Shown: positions 1 through 11,515, counted from the first letter of the stretch. The stretch is 64,000 nt of DNA from Eriocheir sinensis (GCF_024679095.1 NC_066528.1:19935665-19999664); one strand, 5' to 3'. Numbers and translations: made by a program. The notes: generated by a model from the sequence alone, not told the origin.

Positions 1-235
1 CTTCTTCTCTTCTTCAATCCTATTCCTTCATTCCACCATCATCTTTCTCTTTTTCCCGCTTTTCTTCTCTTCTTTTCATTCCATTCTTTCTTTTCCTTAT
101 TATCTCCTTCCTGTTTTGTTTCTCTTCCTTATTCAACTCCTTCTTATTCTCATTATTTTCTTTTACTTTATCTTCTTCTCTTCTTCAATCCTATTCCTTC
201 ATTCCATCATCATCTTTCTCTTTTTCCTGTTGTCC
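1..235. repeat. Pyrimidine-rich imperfect duplication, period ~171 bp
   Basis: The segment beginning CTTCTTCTCTTCTTCAATCC at position 1 recurs at 172, and both copies continue into a similar CATCATCTTTCTC stretch. The sequence is almost all C and T, so open frames here are low-complexity. The left copy is cut by the window edge. Confidence 0.7.
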
Positions 236-244
236 TTCTCTTCT

Positions 245-890
245 TCATTCCAGAAAACAAAGGAAATAGGAGAAGGGGAAATAATAGCACTTTTGTTCTT
301 TTCCTATACCCCCAAAATCATGCCAGACACTTGTTTTTTTCACGTTCCGTCTAAAAGAAACAATATTGAATCCAGAATGCGAAAAGAACTTAGAATATTT
401 TGAGAGAGAGAGATCGACGGCAATGTGAAAAGAGGAAATAATAGACTCGTTTTCCTTTTCCTGAGGCCAAAACACTCAAACAACCCACTAATTTTCACCT
501 GTATTTCCTGCTTAAGAGAAAGGAATGTTGAGTCCAGAAAGTCAAGGGAAAAGACAAGAAATCAAAGAAAATATGAAAAGAGGAAATTATATCACCTATG
601 TCCTTTTCTTATACCCAAAAATCATACCAGGCACATTTTTTTTGCATTTTCCGTCTAAAGAAACAATATTGAGTCCAGAATACGAAGAGAACTTAGAATA
701 TTTTGAGAGAGAGATCGACGGCAATGTGAAATGAGAATATGTCACTCTTCTTTTCCCGAGTCAAAAAAACATACAAAACCACTTTTTCCGACACTAATCT
801 CTCCCATCAAAGGAACGGAAAACACACACACACATAAATTCGCTCCAGAAAGTGAAAACGAAGTGAGAGAAAAAATATAATCAGCGGGCG
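245..890. repeat. ~303-bp dimeric tandem repeat of two ~150-bp half-units
   Basis: ATCATGCCAGACAC at 318 recurs as ATCATACCAGGCAC at 621, 303 bp apart. Each is followed by a CCGTCTAAA-AGAAACAATATTGA block, then AGATCGACGGCAATGTGAAA. Between them, around 470-600, lies a related half-unit sharing TTGAGTCCAGAAAG and ATGAAAAGAGGAAAT. A further decayed half-unit continues past 730. The A-B-A-B order implies a small higher-order array. No coding signal. Confidence 0.7.
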
Positions 891-1165
891 ACAGAAAAAA
901 ATGCTAAAAGAAAGAAAAAATTAGTATTCCTTTTACGCCATTACCGGCATCAAGGGTTTTCAGGCTGCCGGTGGAAGGAAAAAAAGGAAACAAAATAAGT
1001 TTAATGAGAGGAAAAACTGTTTGTAATTACGATGTTTTCTACGCACGCTGAGACTACGACACTGAACGCTATAACATAAACAACAGACAGATAGACAGAT
1101 AGACAGACAGACACAGACACACATACATACACACTTACATGATGAGAACAGCTAGAATGGTTCCA

Positions 1166-1166
<1 letters not shown>
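891..1166. other. Unassigned sequence with a short degenerate ACAG/ATAG run
   Basis: Contains GACAGATAGACAGATAGACA-type tetranucleotides at about 1083-1125. Nothing else is recognisable. Confidence 0.5.

Positions 1167-1236
<70 letters not shown>
1167..1236. repeat. (CA)n microsatellite
   Basis: About 70 bp of uninterrupted CA dinucleotide. Confidence 0.97.
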
Positions 1237-1237
<1 letters not shown>

Positions 1238-1724
1238 CACATTAAAATACCTTGAAATATCCTCTTTTTTTCTCTCGCTATAAAAGAATCGTATGTAACA
1301 AAACAATAAATTCAGTCACATAAGTAAATAAAATCCGATTAAATGTTGACTTCTGAGAAAAAATATTAAAAGAGAGAGGAATTAAAACTAGTACCACTTC
1401 TACAACTACTACTACTACTACAACTACTAATATAATAACAGGAACAAGAGCAATAGTAATAGTAATAGTAGATCTAATAACGCGAACTTCTCCATGACCC
1501 ATCCACAAAGAAGAACTGAACAGAGTAGGTCAAAGATATCACAAAGCCGCAACGAAGACCAGAACATAGTAAGACACAGATTCAAGGTTAGCACGCAATA
1601 ATAACACACGAGGAGGCGAATCAGAGCAAGGAGCGTGTAAATTCGTACACTGACCTTCTAGGAACGCCCTTCAATTACCGATCATGTTGTGCAGGTGACG
1701 GAAAGGTCTCTGAATGTAAATTAG
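1237..1724. other. Unassigned sequence with an ACT/AGT-rich patch
   Basis: A degenerate trinucleotide patch (ACTACTACT, then AATAGTAATAGTAATAG) lies at about 1400-1475. The rest shows no gene or known element. Confidence 0.4.
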
Positions 1725-3075
1725 GGGGAGGAGTTTTAGAGTGACATTTGGAAACGATAGAAAAAGAATTGGACCAAAAGTGAATAGAGAAAGGAGAAAA
1801 GAATAATTGCAAAAGAAGAACTTGGAGAAAATAGGAGAATAATTAGTAAAAGGACACTGAAGGGGGAAGTAAGGGGAAGAGTTTTAGAGTGACATTTGGA
1901 AACGATAGAAAAATAATAGGACCAGAACCGAATAGAGAAAGAAGGAGAAAAGAATAATTGCAAAAGAAGAACTTGGAGAAAATAGAAGATTGATTAGTAA
2001 AAGAACACTGAAGGTAAATAGAAGGGAAGAGTTTTTGAGTGGCATTTGGAAACGATGGAAAAATAATTATACAAGAACCGAATAGAGAAAAAAGGAGAAA
2101 AGAATAACTGCAAAAGAATAACTTGGAGAAAATAGAAGAATGATTAGTAAAAGGACACTGAAGGTAAATTGAGGGGAAGAGTTTTTGAGTGGCATTTGGA
2201 GACGAAAGAAAAAGAATTGTACAAGAACTGAATAGAGAAAGAAGGAGAACAAAATAATTACAAAAGAAAAACTAGGAGAAAATAGAAGAATGATCAGTAA
2301 AAGGACACTGACGGTAATTTGAAGGTAAGTTAAGAAAGGCATTTGGAAACGAAAGAAAACATATACTGGAGCCAAATTAGTAAAAAAAGGAAACTAGAAT
2401 GATTAGAAAAGAAGAGAAATTAACAAAGACAATCAGGGAGGAGGTTTGGTAAGGGTCTCTAAAGGTACATTGAAGGTAAGTTAATAAAAGCATTTGGAAA
2501 CGATAGAAAACTTATACTGAAACCAAATTAGGAAAAAAGGAGACGAGAATGATAAGAAAAGAAGAGAAATTAACAAAGACAATCAGAGAGGAGGTTTGGT
2601 AAAGGTCTCTGAAGGTACATTGAAGGTAAGTTAGGAAAGGCATTTGGAAACGAAAGAAAACTTATACTGAAACCAAATTAGGAAAAAAGGAGACGAGAAT
2701 GATAAGAAAAGAAGAGAAATTAACAAAGACAATCAGGGAGGAGGTTTGGTAAAGGTCTCTGAAGGTACATTGAAGGTAAGTTAGGAAAGGCATTTGGAAA
2801 CGATAGAAAACTTATACTGAAACCAAATTAGGAAAAAAGGAGACGAGAATGATAAGAAAAGAAGAGAAATTAACAAAGACAATCAAGGAGGAGGTTTGAT
2901 AATGGTCTCTGAAGGTAAATTGAAGGTAAGTTCAGAAAAGCACTTGGAAACGATAGAAAACTTATACTGGAGCCAAATTAGGGAAAACAGGAAAATAGAA
3001 TGATTAGAAAAGAAGAGAAATTAACATAGACAATCAGGGAGGAGGCTTGGTAAAAGTCTCTCAAGCTAAATTAAA
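1725..3075. repeat. ~150-bp tandem satellite, about nine copies in two subfamilies
   Basis: GTGACATTTGGAAACG-type motifs occur at 1741, 1889, 2039 and 2189. In the second half, GTCTCTGAAGGTACATTGAA-type motifs recur at about 2451, 2601, 2751, 2901 and 3052. Spacing is 147-151 bp throughout. The first four copies carry ACTTGGAGAAAATAG and the later five carry CTTATACTGAAACCAAATTA, so two subfamilies abut near 2330. Copies are purine-rich on this strand, which makes long low-complexity frames on the other strand. Not coding. Confidence 0.88.
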
Positions 3076-3204
3076 GGAAAAGGTCAGTGTGGTATTTGCA
3101 GGCGAGACTAAAAAAGAAATCAGAAACTAAAACGAAAGTGGAGTGTTGTGTAATAGGAAAATAAACTAAGTAAATAGAATGGATCGTTTTGTCTTTTCTC
3201 TTAA

Positions 3205-3290
3205 TTTTTTTTTTTTTACAGGAAAGGAGACAGTTCAAGGGCGTAAAAAAGATAAAACAATATTAAAGAAAAAAAGCACGCTCCAATAAA
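3205..3290. repeat. Dispersed crab-type repeat, diverged partial copy
   Basis: A T-run followed by TACAGGAAAGGAGACAG, then TTCAAGGGCG, an A-rich stretch and AGCACGCTCC. It matches the start of the better copies at 8919 and 61311 but lacks their GAGGTGGCCGAA end. Confidence 0.65.
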
Positions 3291-3579
3291 CAGAAAAAAA
3301 ACTGTCGAAGCAAATAAACTTACCAAACAAATTAGAAAGAACTCAGGACAAGAAAGGAACCGAAAATTAGAACGTAAGTTATGTGTATCAAAACAAATGT
3401 AGGAAAAGGGATAGATATTTTGTCTTTTTCCTCCTGAATACACTGCCGAAAAATGAACAGATTATCGTGAGTAACTAACACTGAATAAAATAAAAATAAA
3501 ACCAGTAAAAAAAGAAATAAACAAAACAAGATGAAAAATAAAAAAAATTAAGAAATAAGAGGTTTTTGGGGAGGTCTTT
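3291..3579. other. Unassigned A-rich sequence
   Basis: No gene or defined repeat was seen. Short phrases such as TTACCAAACA resemble the tandem repeat that follows. Confidence 0.4.
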
Positions 3580-4065
3580 TCCCTCCTTAATTTATTGGTT
3601 CGATAAATAAACAATAAAACAAAACGCCATGAAAAACAGAAATTACCAAACATATCAGTAACTCGGCCTCGAAAAACTCCTCAAGAGGCAAAGTAAAAAA
3701 AAAAGTTTAAAAAAAAGCAATAAAAAACAACAGCATCTCATTTTCCCTTATTTTATTGCCTTGACAGAAAAAAACAAAAAAAATAAACAAAACAGCAAGA
3801 AAAACACAAATTACCAAACAGATCAGTAACTCGGCCTCGAAAAACTCCTCAAGCGGCAAAGAAAAAACTCGTCACAAAAGGAACAAAAACAACGGCATTT
3901 TTTTTTCCTAATCTTATTGCCTTGACAGAAAAAACAAAAAATTAAACAAAACAGCAAGAAAAACAAATTACCAAACAGATCAGTAACTCGGCCTCTTAAA
4001 ACTCCTCAAGCGGCAAAGAAAAAACTCGTCACAAAAACAACAAAAACAACGGCATCTTTTTTTTT
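3580..4065. repeat. Tandem repeat, three copies, period ~157-168 bp
   Basis: CAGTAACTCGGCCTC occurs at about 3656, 3824 and 3981. Each is followed by AAACTCCTCAAG-GGCAAAG, an A-rich run, and a TTATTGCCTTGACAG motif. A decayed relative may lie at about 4790-4850 (TTCATTGCCTTGATAAATAA). Confidence 0.8.
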
Positions 4066-4242
4066 CTCATCGCGTTCCTCTTTTAATCAGCCGCTCGTAT
4101 CGCTTCTCACGGAATATAAAGTTTTGATTCCGCCATTCCGGGAACTACTTCGACTCTTTTATCAGCGAAGTTATAATGGTTCCAATTGAATGCTTAACAC
4201 TCGGCGTGGATTCTGATTCCCATTCCTCGTCTCTGCCTTTCC

Positions 4243-4246
<4 letters not shown>

Positions 4247-4278
<32 letters not shown>
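4247..4278. repeat. (GT)n microsatellite
   Basis: Short uninterrupted GT tract. Confidence 0.95.
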
Positions 4279-4280
<2 letters not shown>

Positions 4281-4294
4281 GGGGCCATATGATC

Positions 4295-4535
4295 TACCGG
4301 GTTTGGTAAAAGTGTGTTAAAAGTTTCTGAAAGTAAAATTGGGGTAAAAAGTTCTAATGTCAAATAGAAAATATTAAAATAATATCCCCATTTTTAAGCA
4401 ATAAGATTATAGGTGTTTAGTAAAAGTGTGTTATAAGTTCCTGAAAGTAAAATTGAAGTAAAAAGTTATAATGTCAAATAGTAAAGATTAAAACAATATC
4501 CCCGTTTTTAATCAGTAAGATAATAGGTAAAATGA
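4295..4535. repeat. Two-copy tandem repeat, period ~118 bp
   Basis: GTAAAAGTGTGTTA occurs at about 4304 and 4421. Each copy continues with CTGAAAGTAAAATTG, AATGTCAAATAG and AATATCCCC-TTTTTAA. The opening GTTTGGTAAAAG and the TCTGAAAGTAAAATTG block resemble the 150-bp satellite at 1725-3075, so these may be very old members of it. Confidence 0.75.
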
Positions 4536-5000
4536 GTAAGGAGTAAGATTTGAAGTCAATGAAAATAAGATCCTGATTCAGTAAAATGATCGCACGCTGA
4601 TATTAGTTTTATATATTATCATCCTTCTAGTTTTTTTTATTATTTCGTTCATATATTCATTGTTTTGATTAGTTTTACGTTAGATAAAGAGAAATAAAAG
4701 ACAAACTAAAACAAAACTGGTGTTGCATAAAAGAAGAAAAAAATAAAATATATGGAATAGATTGTTTTCTCAGTTCTCTTTAATTCATTGCCTTGATAAA
4801 TAAATAATGAATGTCATGGCAAAAAAAAAAGTTACCAAACGAAACAGAAACAAATCACAAAAATAAATTAACCGAAAACTGGAACTTAAATTATGTGTAG
4901 AAAGTAATAGCAAATTGGAGTACAGTTTTCTGATCTTTTTCGACTTAACTAATTAACTAAAAATATTCCTTAAATCTTCATAACAAAAAAAAGAACGAAA
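4536..5000. other. Unassigned AT-rich sequence
   Basis: No gene, mobile-element hallmark or clear tandem structure was seen. Confidence 0.4.
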
Positions 5001-5225
5001 GCCACAAAAACTGTACGCTAATATTGTTTTAACACTATTCTTCTTTTACAACTTTTATCATTTTTCTATCCATTCAAATATTAGTTTCATTTGCTCCACG
5101 GTTCACAACAACAGCCACAAAAACTGTACGCTAATATTGTTTTAACACTATTCTTCTTTTACAACTTTTATCATTTTTCTATCCATTCAAATCTTAGCTT
5201 CATTTGCTCCACGGTTCACAACAAC
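5001..5225. repeat. 113-bp tandem duplication
   Basis: GCCACAAAAACTGTACGCTA starts at 5001 and again at 5114. The copies are almost identical through GCTCCACGGTTCACAACAAC. High identity suggests a recent duplication or an assembly duplication. Confidence 0.92.
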
Positions 5226-5409
5226 ACAATCAACCGTAATACATTTTCAAGCAATGCAAAGCCTCCCTTGAAATACTGCAGCCATGAATTATACCGTGAT
5301 GCTTCTTTAAATAACCCCGCAGTTTTCAGCGATAGGAAGGTTTTTTGAGCGGGATTATAAGAGAGCGCCCGCGGCCTCTTTGTCGATGAGATGCAATCCT
5401 GGTAATGGC
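5226..5409. other. Short non-repetitive stretch
   Basis: Mixed-composition sequence between two repeats. No splice-bounded exon or element was recognised. Confidence 0.35.
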
Positions 5410-6135
5410 GAGGACGAAAAACAGGGGGAGGGAGGGAAGAGGGAAGGGGTAGGGAGGTGAAGGGGAAGAAGGAAGGAGAGAAAAAAGAAAGGAGGGGAGG
5501 GGAAGGGATTGGGAGGTGAAGGGGAAGAAAGAGTGAATGAGAGAAGTTGATAAAAGGGAGAGAAAAGAGGAAAAAGATAGGAGAAAAGGGGAAGGGGAGT
5601 GGATGAGAGAAGGGGATAAAAGGGAGAGAAAAGAGGAAAAAGAGAGGAGGGAACAGGGAAGGGGTAGGGGAGGTGAAGGGGAAGAAGGAAGGAGAGAAAA
5701 AAGAAAGGAGAGAATAGGAGAGGGGAAGGAGAGATGAAGGGGAAGAAGGAAGGAGATAAAAAAAGAAAGGAGGGAAGGGGAAGGGATTGGGAGGTGAAGG
5801 GGAAGAGGAGAGAATGAGAGAAAGGGACAAACGGAAAAGAAAGGAAAAAAAAGAAAGGAGGGGGTGAAGAGAAGGGAAAAGGGAGAAAGAAAATGGGAGA
5901 GAGACCAACATAGAAAGGAAGTGAATATAAAATGAAAAGAATGGAAAAGAGAGAAAAAAAACACGAGAAAAAAGGTGCTGATGAAAGGGAATGAAAAGAG
6001 AAGAGTAAGAAAAAGAGGGAAGGGAGAAAGAAAGGAAAGAAGGGGATATAAAAAGGGATAGGATAAGAAAATGAGAAAAAAGGATTTGGGGAGGAAGTAG
6101 GAAGAGTGGGAGGATGAAAAAAGAAAGAATAGAGA
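5410..6135. repeat. Polypurine block with internal GGGAAGAAGGAAGGAGA repeats
   Basis: For about 720 bp the + strand is nearly all G and A. Phrases such as GGTGAAGGGGAAGAAGGAAG recur at irregular 50-80-bp spacing. This explains the long Ser/Pro/Leu/Phe frames on the minus strand. It is a homopurine-homopyrimidine tract capable of triplex formation. Confidence 0.9.
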
Positions 6136-6400
6136 GCTGTCTTCTTTTTCCTTAAGCTGCCTCCCTTCCCCTCTTTATTTTTCTCTTTTATTTACATTCT
6201 CAAGCTGTCTGTCCTTCAGGTCCCTTCTCTGTCTCCTGTTTCTCCCTCCTTCATCTCTGCCTCCCTCTCTCTCTCTCCTTCCTAAACCTTTCCCTTAAGC
6301 TGCCTCCCTTCCCCTCTTTATTTTTCTCTTTTATTTACATTCTCAAGCTGTCTGCCCTTATGTTCCCTTCTCTGTCTCCTGTTTCTCCCTCCTTCATCTC
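6136..6400. repeat. Pyrimidine-rich tandem duplication (period 143 bp) truncated by an assembly gap
   Basis: TTAAGCTGCCTCCCTTCCCC starts at 6152 and 6295. Both copies run on through TTACATTCTCAAGCTGTCTG and CTCCTTCATCTC. The second copy stops exactly where the N run begins, so more copies may be hidden in the gap. Confidence 0.9.
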
Positions 6401-6500
6401 NNNNNNNNNNNNNNNNNNNNNNNNNNNNNNNNNNNNNNNNNNNNNNNNNNNNNNNNNNNNNNNNNNNNNNNNNNNNNNNNNNNNNNNNNNNNNNNNNNNN
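6401..6500. other. Assembly gap (100 N)
   Basis: Exactly 100 N, the usual placeholder for a gap of unknown size. It is followed directly by a 19-base T run (6501-6519). Confidence 0.99.
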
Positions 6501-6574
6501 TTTTTTTTTTTTTTTTTTTACTTTCCAAATTTTTTTATTATCTCTATCCATCCTGTATCAGCTGTTTTACGACA

Positions 6575-7420
<846 letters not shown>

Positions 7421-7580
7421 TGCCTACTACTACTACTACTATTACTCCTACTACAAATCCTACTCCTCTTACTCTTCCTGCTACAACTGGTATTAATACT
7501 CCTACTTTTCCTCTATCTCCTCCTCAACCACCTCCTCCTCCTATTACTACTCTTACTCCTCTGCCTTTGCTGTCCTTCAT
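7421..7580. repeat. Degenerate trinucleotide tract (TAC, CTC, CTT)
   Basis: Starts as pure TACTACTAC and drifts into mixed CTC/TAC words, typical of an ageing trinucleotide microsatellite. Confidence 0.8.
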
Positions 7581-7990
7581 CTTCCACCTTTGATTAGATA
7601 GTTAGTGTAGCTTGTCACAAACAGCCTCGTAAGGACCATCATATCTGCTGCTGTTTGTTCTTTCTTTGTGTTCCATTGCGTTCCTTGTTCTCCTCCTTCT
7701 CCTACTACAGTCACAAGAAAAATATACACATCCTTACCTACAAGTCTGTCAGTCATCCTCAAACAGAGAGTGTAAATAAAAACATTCGTCGGTGTCTCCA
7801 GTGATAGCCAAAAAAAAAAGAATAAAAGAAAAGGAAAGGTGAATCAAGGAAATGCCTGAGCGAAATAGCGTCGGGAGCACACAGAGTACGAAGTGAAGAC
7901 CTTGACTGGAGAGGCAATAAGATGACTCCTGAAGAAAGACACGCAGTTGACGATCACTAAGTCGGTCCACGCGCTCCTCTGCTATACGGC
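7581..7990. other. Unassigned sequence
   Basis: Mixed composition, with no convincing frame, element or repeat. Confidence 0.35.
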
Positions 7991-8096
7991 TAATCCCTCC
8001 TCCTCCTTCTCCCTCCCTTGAAGGATAAATATGTACCCTTGAAGAAAAATATATTAGAGGAATGAAGAATGTAGAGAAAAGGAGGAAAAGGAAGAT

Positions 8097-8650
8097 GACC
8101 ACTCCTTTCCGCGATACTTGAGTGATATTACCCCCTTTAAATGACCCCTTCTTAACACCTAAAAATATAAGAGGGAGAATTAATAGAAAGAGATAAAGAA
8201 AAGGAAGGCGACCACTCCTTTTCGCGATACTTGAGTGATATTACCCCCTTTAAAATGACCCCTTCTTAACACCTAAAAATATAAGAGGGAGAATTAATAG
8301 AAAGAGATAAAGAAAAGGAAGGCGACCACTCCTTTTCGCGGGACTTGAGTGATGTTACCCCCTTTAAATGACCCCTTCTTAACACCTAAAAATATAAGAG
8401 GGAGAATTAATAGATAAAGATAAAGAAAAGGAAGGCGACCACTCCTTTTCGCGGGACTTGAGTGATATTACCCCCTTTAAAATGACCCCTTCTTAACACC
8501 TAAAAATATAAGAGGGAGAATTAATAGAAAAAGATAAAGAAAAGGAAGGCGACCACTCCTTTTCGCGGGACTTGACTGATATTACCCCCTTTAAAATGAC
8601 CCCTTCTTAACACCTACAAATATAAGAGGAAGAATTAAGGTAAAAAGGAG
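8097..8650. repeat. Homogeneous core of the 113-bp satellite, five copies
   Basis: GACCACTCCTTT-CGCG begins at 8097, 8210, 8324, 8437 and 8551, so the period is 113-114 bp. Copies share TGATATTACCCCCTTTAAA and CTTCTTAACACCTA and differ by only a few bases. Confidence 0.95.
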
Positions 8651-8918
8651 AAAGACAGAGTGCATCTTCTAATCACGGTTCCTTACTAATGTTGCCCCCC
8701 TGTAGCGATCCTGTCTTACCTCCTAAAAAAAATATAAAAGAAGGAATAAAGAAAACGATAATAAGGATGCCGAACACTCCTTTTCCCAACCCTTCATTAT
8801 TACCACCCTCCTCTCTACGATCCCTTCTTCGGCCTGGAAAGAGAAAATTAAAAGAAAAAGGATGAGAAAAGTACGAAGACCAACTCCTATTTGCGGTTCT
8901 TTATATTCGTACGATCGC

Positions 8919-9045
8919 TTTTTTTTTTTTTTTACAGCAAAGGAGACAGCACAAGGGCACAAAAAAAGGAAACAATAAAAAAAAGCCGCTACTCGCTGCT
9001 CCCGTAAAGAGTCCGAAGAGGTGGCCGAAGGAGCGGTCAATTACG
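8919..9045. repeat. Dispersed crab-type repeat
   Basis: A T-run is followed by TACAGCAAAGGAGACAGC, ACAAGGGCACAAAAAAAGG, an A-rich linker, CGCTACTCGCTGCTC, GAGTCCGAAGAGGTGGCCGA and GGAGCGGTCAATT. The same order of blocks is seen at 61311-61460. With a T-run on this side, the element probably reads on the minus strand and ends in poly(A). I recall this sequence as common in crab genomes but do not know its family name. Confidence 0.85.
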
Positions 9046-9800
9046 TCACCTTCCGAAAAAGAAAATCAAGAAAAAAAAGAGAAAAGGGTAAGAAAAGAGC
9101 AGCGTCTACTCCCTTCCGGTATTCCTCACTAATGTTGTTCCATAAATGATCACTTGTTAACCCCGAAAGAACTGTACGAGAGGGAATAAGGAGAAAATGG
9201 GTATAAAAGGAAGATGACCACTCGTTTTTATGATTCTTTTAGACGATCTCTTCTTACCCCCGATCATATATAGCTAAAAAAAATAATATAAAAAGGAAAA
9301 ATGGACAACCACTCCTTTTCGTGGCTCTTAATAATATTACCCGCTGTAGGATAATTTTTTTACGCTTCTTCCCCCAAAAATATATAGGTGGTACTAATAT
9401 TACCTACCCACTTTAGGATAATTTTTTTACGCTTCTTCCCCTCAAAAACATATAGGTGGTTCTTACTAATATTACCCACTGTAGGATAATTTTACACCCT
9501 TCTTCCCTAAAACAATATATAGGAAAGAATAAAGAGAAAATGGAATATAAAGGTCGGCGCCACTTCTCTTCCCGCTCATCTTCTAAGAACACTCGACCAC
9601 CCCAACAAAAGATTATTATTCATCCTTCAAAACAAAAGAAAAAAATGAAAGACGGCCGTTTCTCTTCGTCTTTTTCCTTCTCCTCCTTCTACTCAATCAT
9701 GCCCCATACTCCCATCTTTCATACCCTTCAAAAGAAATTAATGAATAAAAAAAAGAAAAACGACCATTCTTCACTTTTTTTCCACAATGTTACTCGGTAC

Positions 9801-10990
9801 GCCCCTTCCTTACCCATCAAAAACCCGTCCCAAGGAATTTTGAGCATATGGCAAGCCGCTCTGTAATCCAGGGTCGTGTTCCCGCCAGGCTTGTCACGCG
9901 CATCCATCTTCCACGTAGCAAACTTGTCTTGGGCCGTTTTTCTTAGGCTCTTTCCGGCTCCCACAACAAGTATTTTCAAAGGCCACGAAGACAATTAGCG
10001 AGTTTTTCTTTCCAGCTGCCTCCTTTGCTCTATTAAAAAAAAATTAAACGGGTAATCATGAGCGTTATTCAGATTCATGGTGCAGAAGCCATCCCAGTCA
10101 AACTATCACTAGGCTCAGACAACTAGCCATGGACATACCCAAGACCTATAAGAAAGACTGATCAAATGCGGGTGTGTTAACATAGAAAGGATTGAAAGTA
10201 TGGGCCTTAGTCTCATCTCAGTTCCTCTTCACCTTGCCTCTACTGCCTATTAATTAAAGGTACCAGGAACCACTCCAAAGCAAGGTCATATAACCTGCCT
10301 TTCACCCTCTATTTCTGGGTGTCTTTTTAACTTTTGTTTGAGTCTTCCTCTTCCTGCAGCTTTCTGGTTTGAGCAGCAAAGGATATCGGCTTGCAGGATA
10401 TAGTTTATACGTCCTCGTGTATCTCCTTTCTTCTTTTATTTGTGGTCCTTTATTCGCTTTTTTTAATTAGTCTGTATATTTATTTTTTCACCTTGTAATT
10501 CTACTCATAATACGGTGAATAACATGCACGTTGCTTTGCTAACAATATTAACCTTAAATATAAGAAAATATCCAGCAAGATCAGATTATTGTTCAACTAA
10601 AACATGTATTCCTTTACATAATCTCCTTGTAGTGCAGGATAATGTTCAGAATGAGCATGCACTAAGACACAGCGCAGAACGGCATAAGAAAGTACCACAA
10701 ATGATCTGCAGCGTTTCAGAAATATGATTGTTGGATTTCTAAGATAGACCATTGTGTGTTACTCTGATGTAGGGCAATTGCCTTTAACAAATAACAAACA
10801 CGCATTCCGTGAACGTGAGAAATGGGGAAAAATCGTCAGACCCTGCTCCAAAAATAATATTGAGTGATACCTAAACTGAGGTACAAAAATGCCTGAACTT
10901 CGAAGCAAACAACAAACAAGGGTCTCTGCGCTTCGTGAAGGTGAGAAAATGAATGCGTTAAAGAAGCGTAAAAAGCAAAAAGAAAAAGAC
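9801..10990. other. Longest ordinary-complexity stretch of the left half; no gene recognised
   Basis: A minus-strand frame at about 9840-9994 has varied amino acids (including KTAQDKFATW and NTTLDYRAACHMLK) but lacks clear splice sites and a known domain. A plus-strand frame at 10515-10727 is also unrecognised. At about 10785-10945 two phrases (AACAAATAACAAACACGC and AAACAACAAACAAGGG, each followed by a TTC-GTGAA-GTGAGAAA block) suggest an old ~140-bp duplication. Confidence 0.35.
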
Positions 10991-11380
10991 ATGGTACAAG
11001 AAGGCAAAAGGGTGGAAGGTAAACAAATGAGGCAATAAAGAGGTGGAAGAAGGAAGAGGGTGGAGATGAAATGAAAGGTGGAGTAATATAGGAAGCAAAC
11101 AGTAGATGATGCTAGATTATAAGACGATGAAGAAGGGTGAAAGGTAAACAGATAATGCATGACCAGGTGGAAGAAGAAAAAAAAGGGGGAGGGGAATGAG
11201 AATGAGGAAATGTGGAGGATATAAATAAGGTGAAAACCGAAGGAAGTGCAAAGGTCAAGAGAAGATGACGGATACGAGGATGTGGAGAAGGAATTTAATC
11301 AGGAATGACGATGGAAGGTAGATGAGTAATGGGTGGAGGAATCAGGAGGGTCAAGGTAAAAAATGGGTAAAAAAATGGGT
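10991..11380. repeat. Purine-rich degenerate tandem sequence
   Basis: AGGGTGGAAGGTAAACA at about 11008 recurs as AGGGTGAAAGGTAAACA at about 11133, each followed by an AGGTGGAAGAAG block. Copies are heavily diverged. Confidence 0.55.
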
Positions 11381-11455
11381 ATTGCAAGGTGAAGGGTAAT
11401 GTGTGTAAGGGAAAAAGGGAGGAAGGGAAGAGAAGATGTGAAGGGGCAACGAACC

Positions 11456-11515
11456 ACCTCCGCCTCCTCCTTTTTCTCCATCTTTTCCTCCTCCTCCTCC
11501 TCCTCCTCTTCCTGA
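11456..11515. repeat. (CCT)n-rich tract
   Basis: Imperfect CTCCTCCTC trinucleotide run. Confidence 0.85.

Larger units (their letters stand above)
7990..9800. repeat. 113-bp satellite array with decayed flanks
   Basis: The homogeneous core is at 8097-8650. Diverged monomers extend on both sides, recognised by CACTCCTTTTC, then CTAATATTACCC, then TAGGATAATTTT or CCCCTTCTTAACACC, then an AAAATATA-rich end. Decayed copies lie near 8000, 8660, 8770, 9100, 9215, 9310, 9400, 9470, 9560 and possibly 9650-9780. A dispersed repeat has inserted at 8919-9045. High identity in the centre with decay at the edges is the expected result of unequal crossing-over. Confidence 0.8.

Noticed and set aside
5216..5964. 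Two long minus-strand frames of 212-231 codons
   Set aside because: They are almost entirely Ser, Pro, Leu and Phe and lie over the polypurine block. No domain or varied composition.
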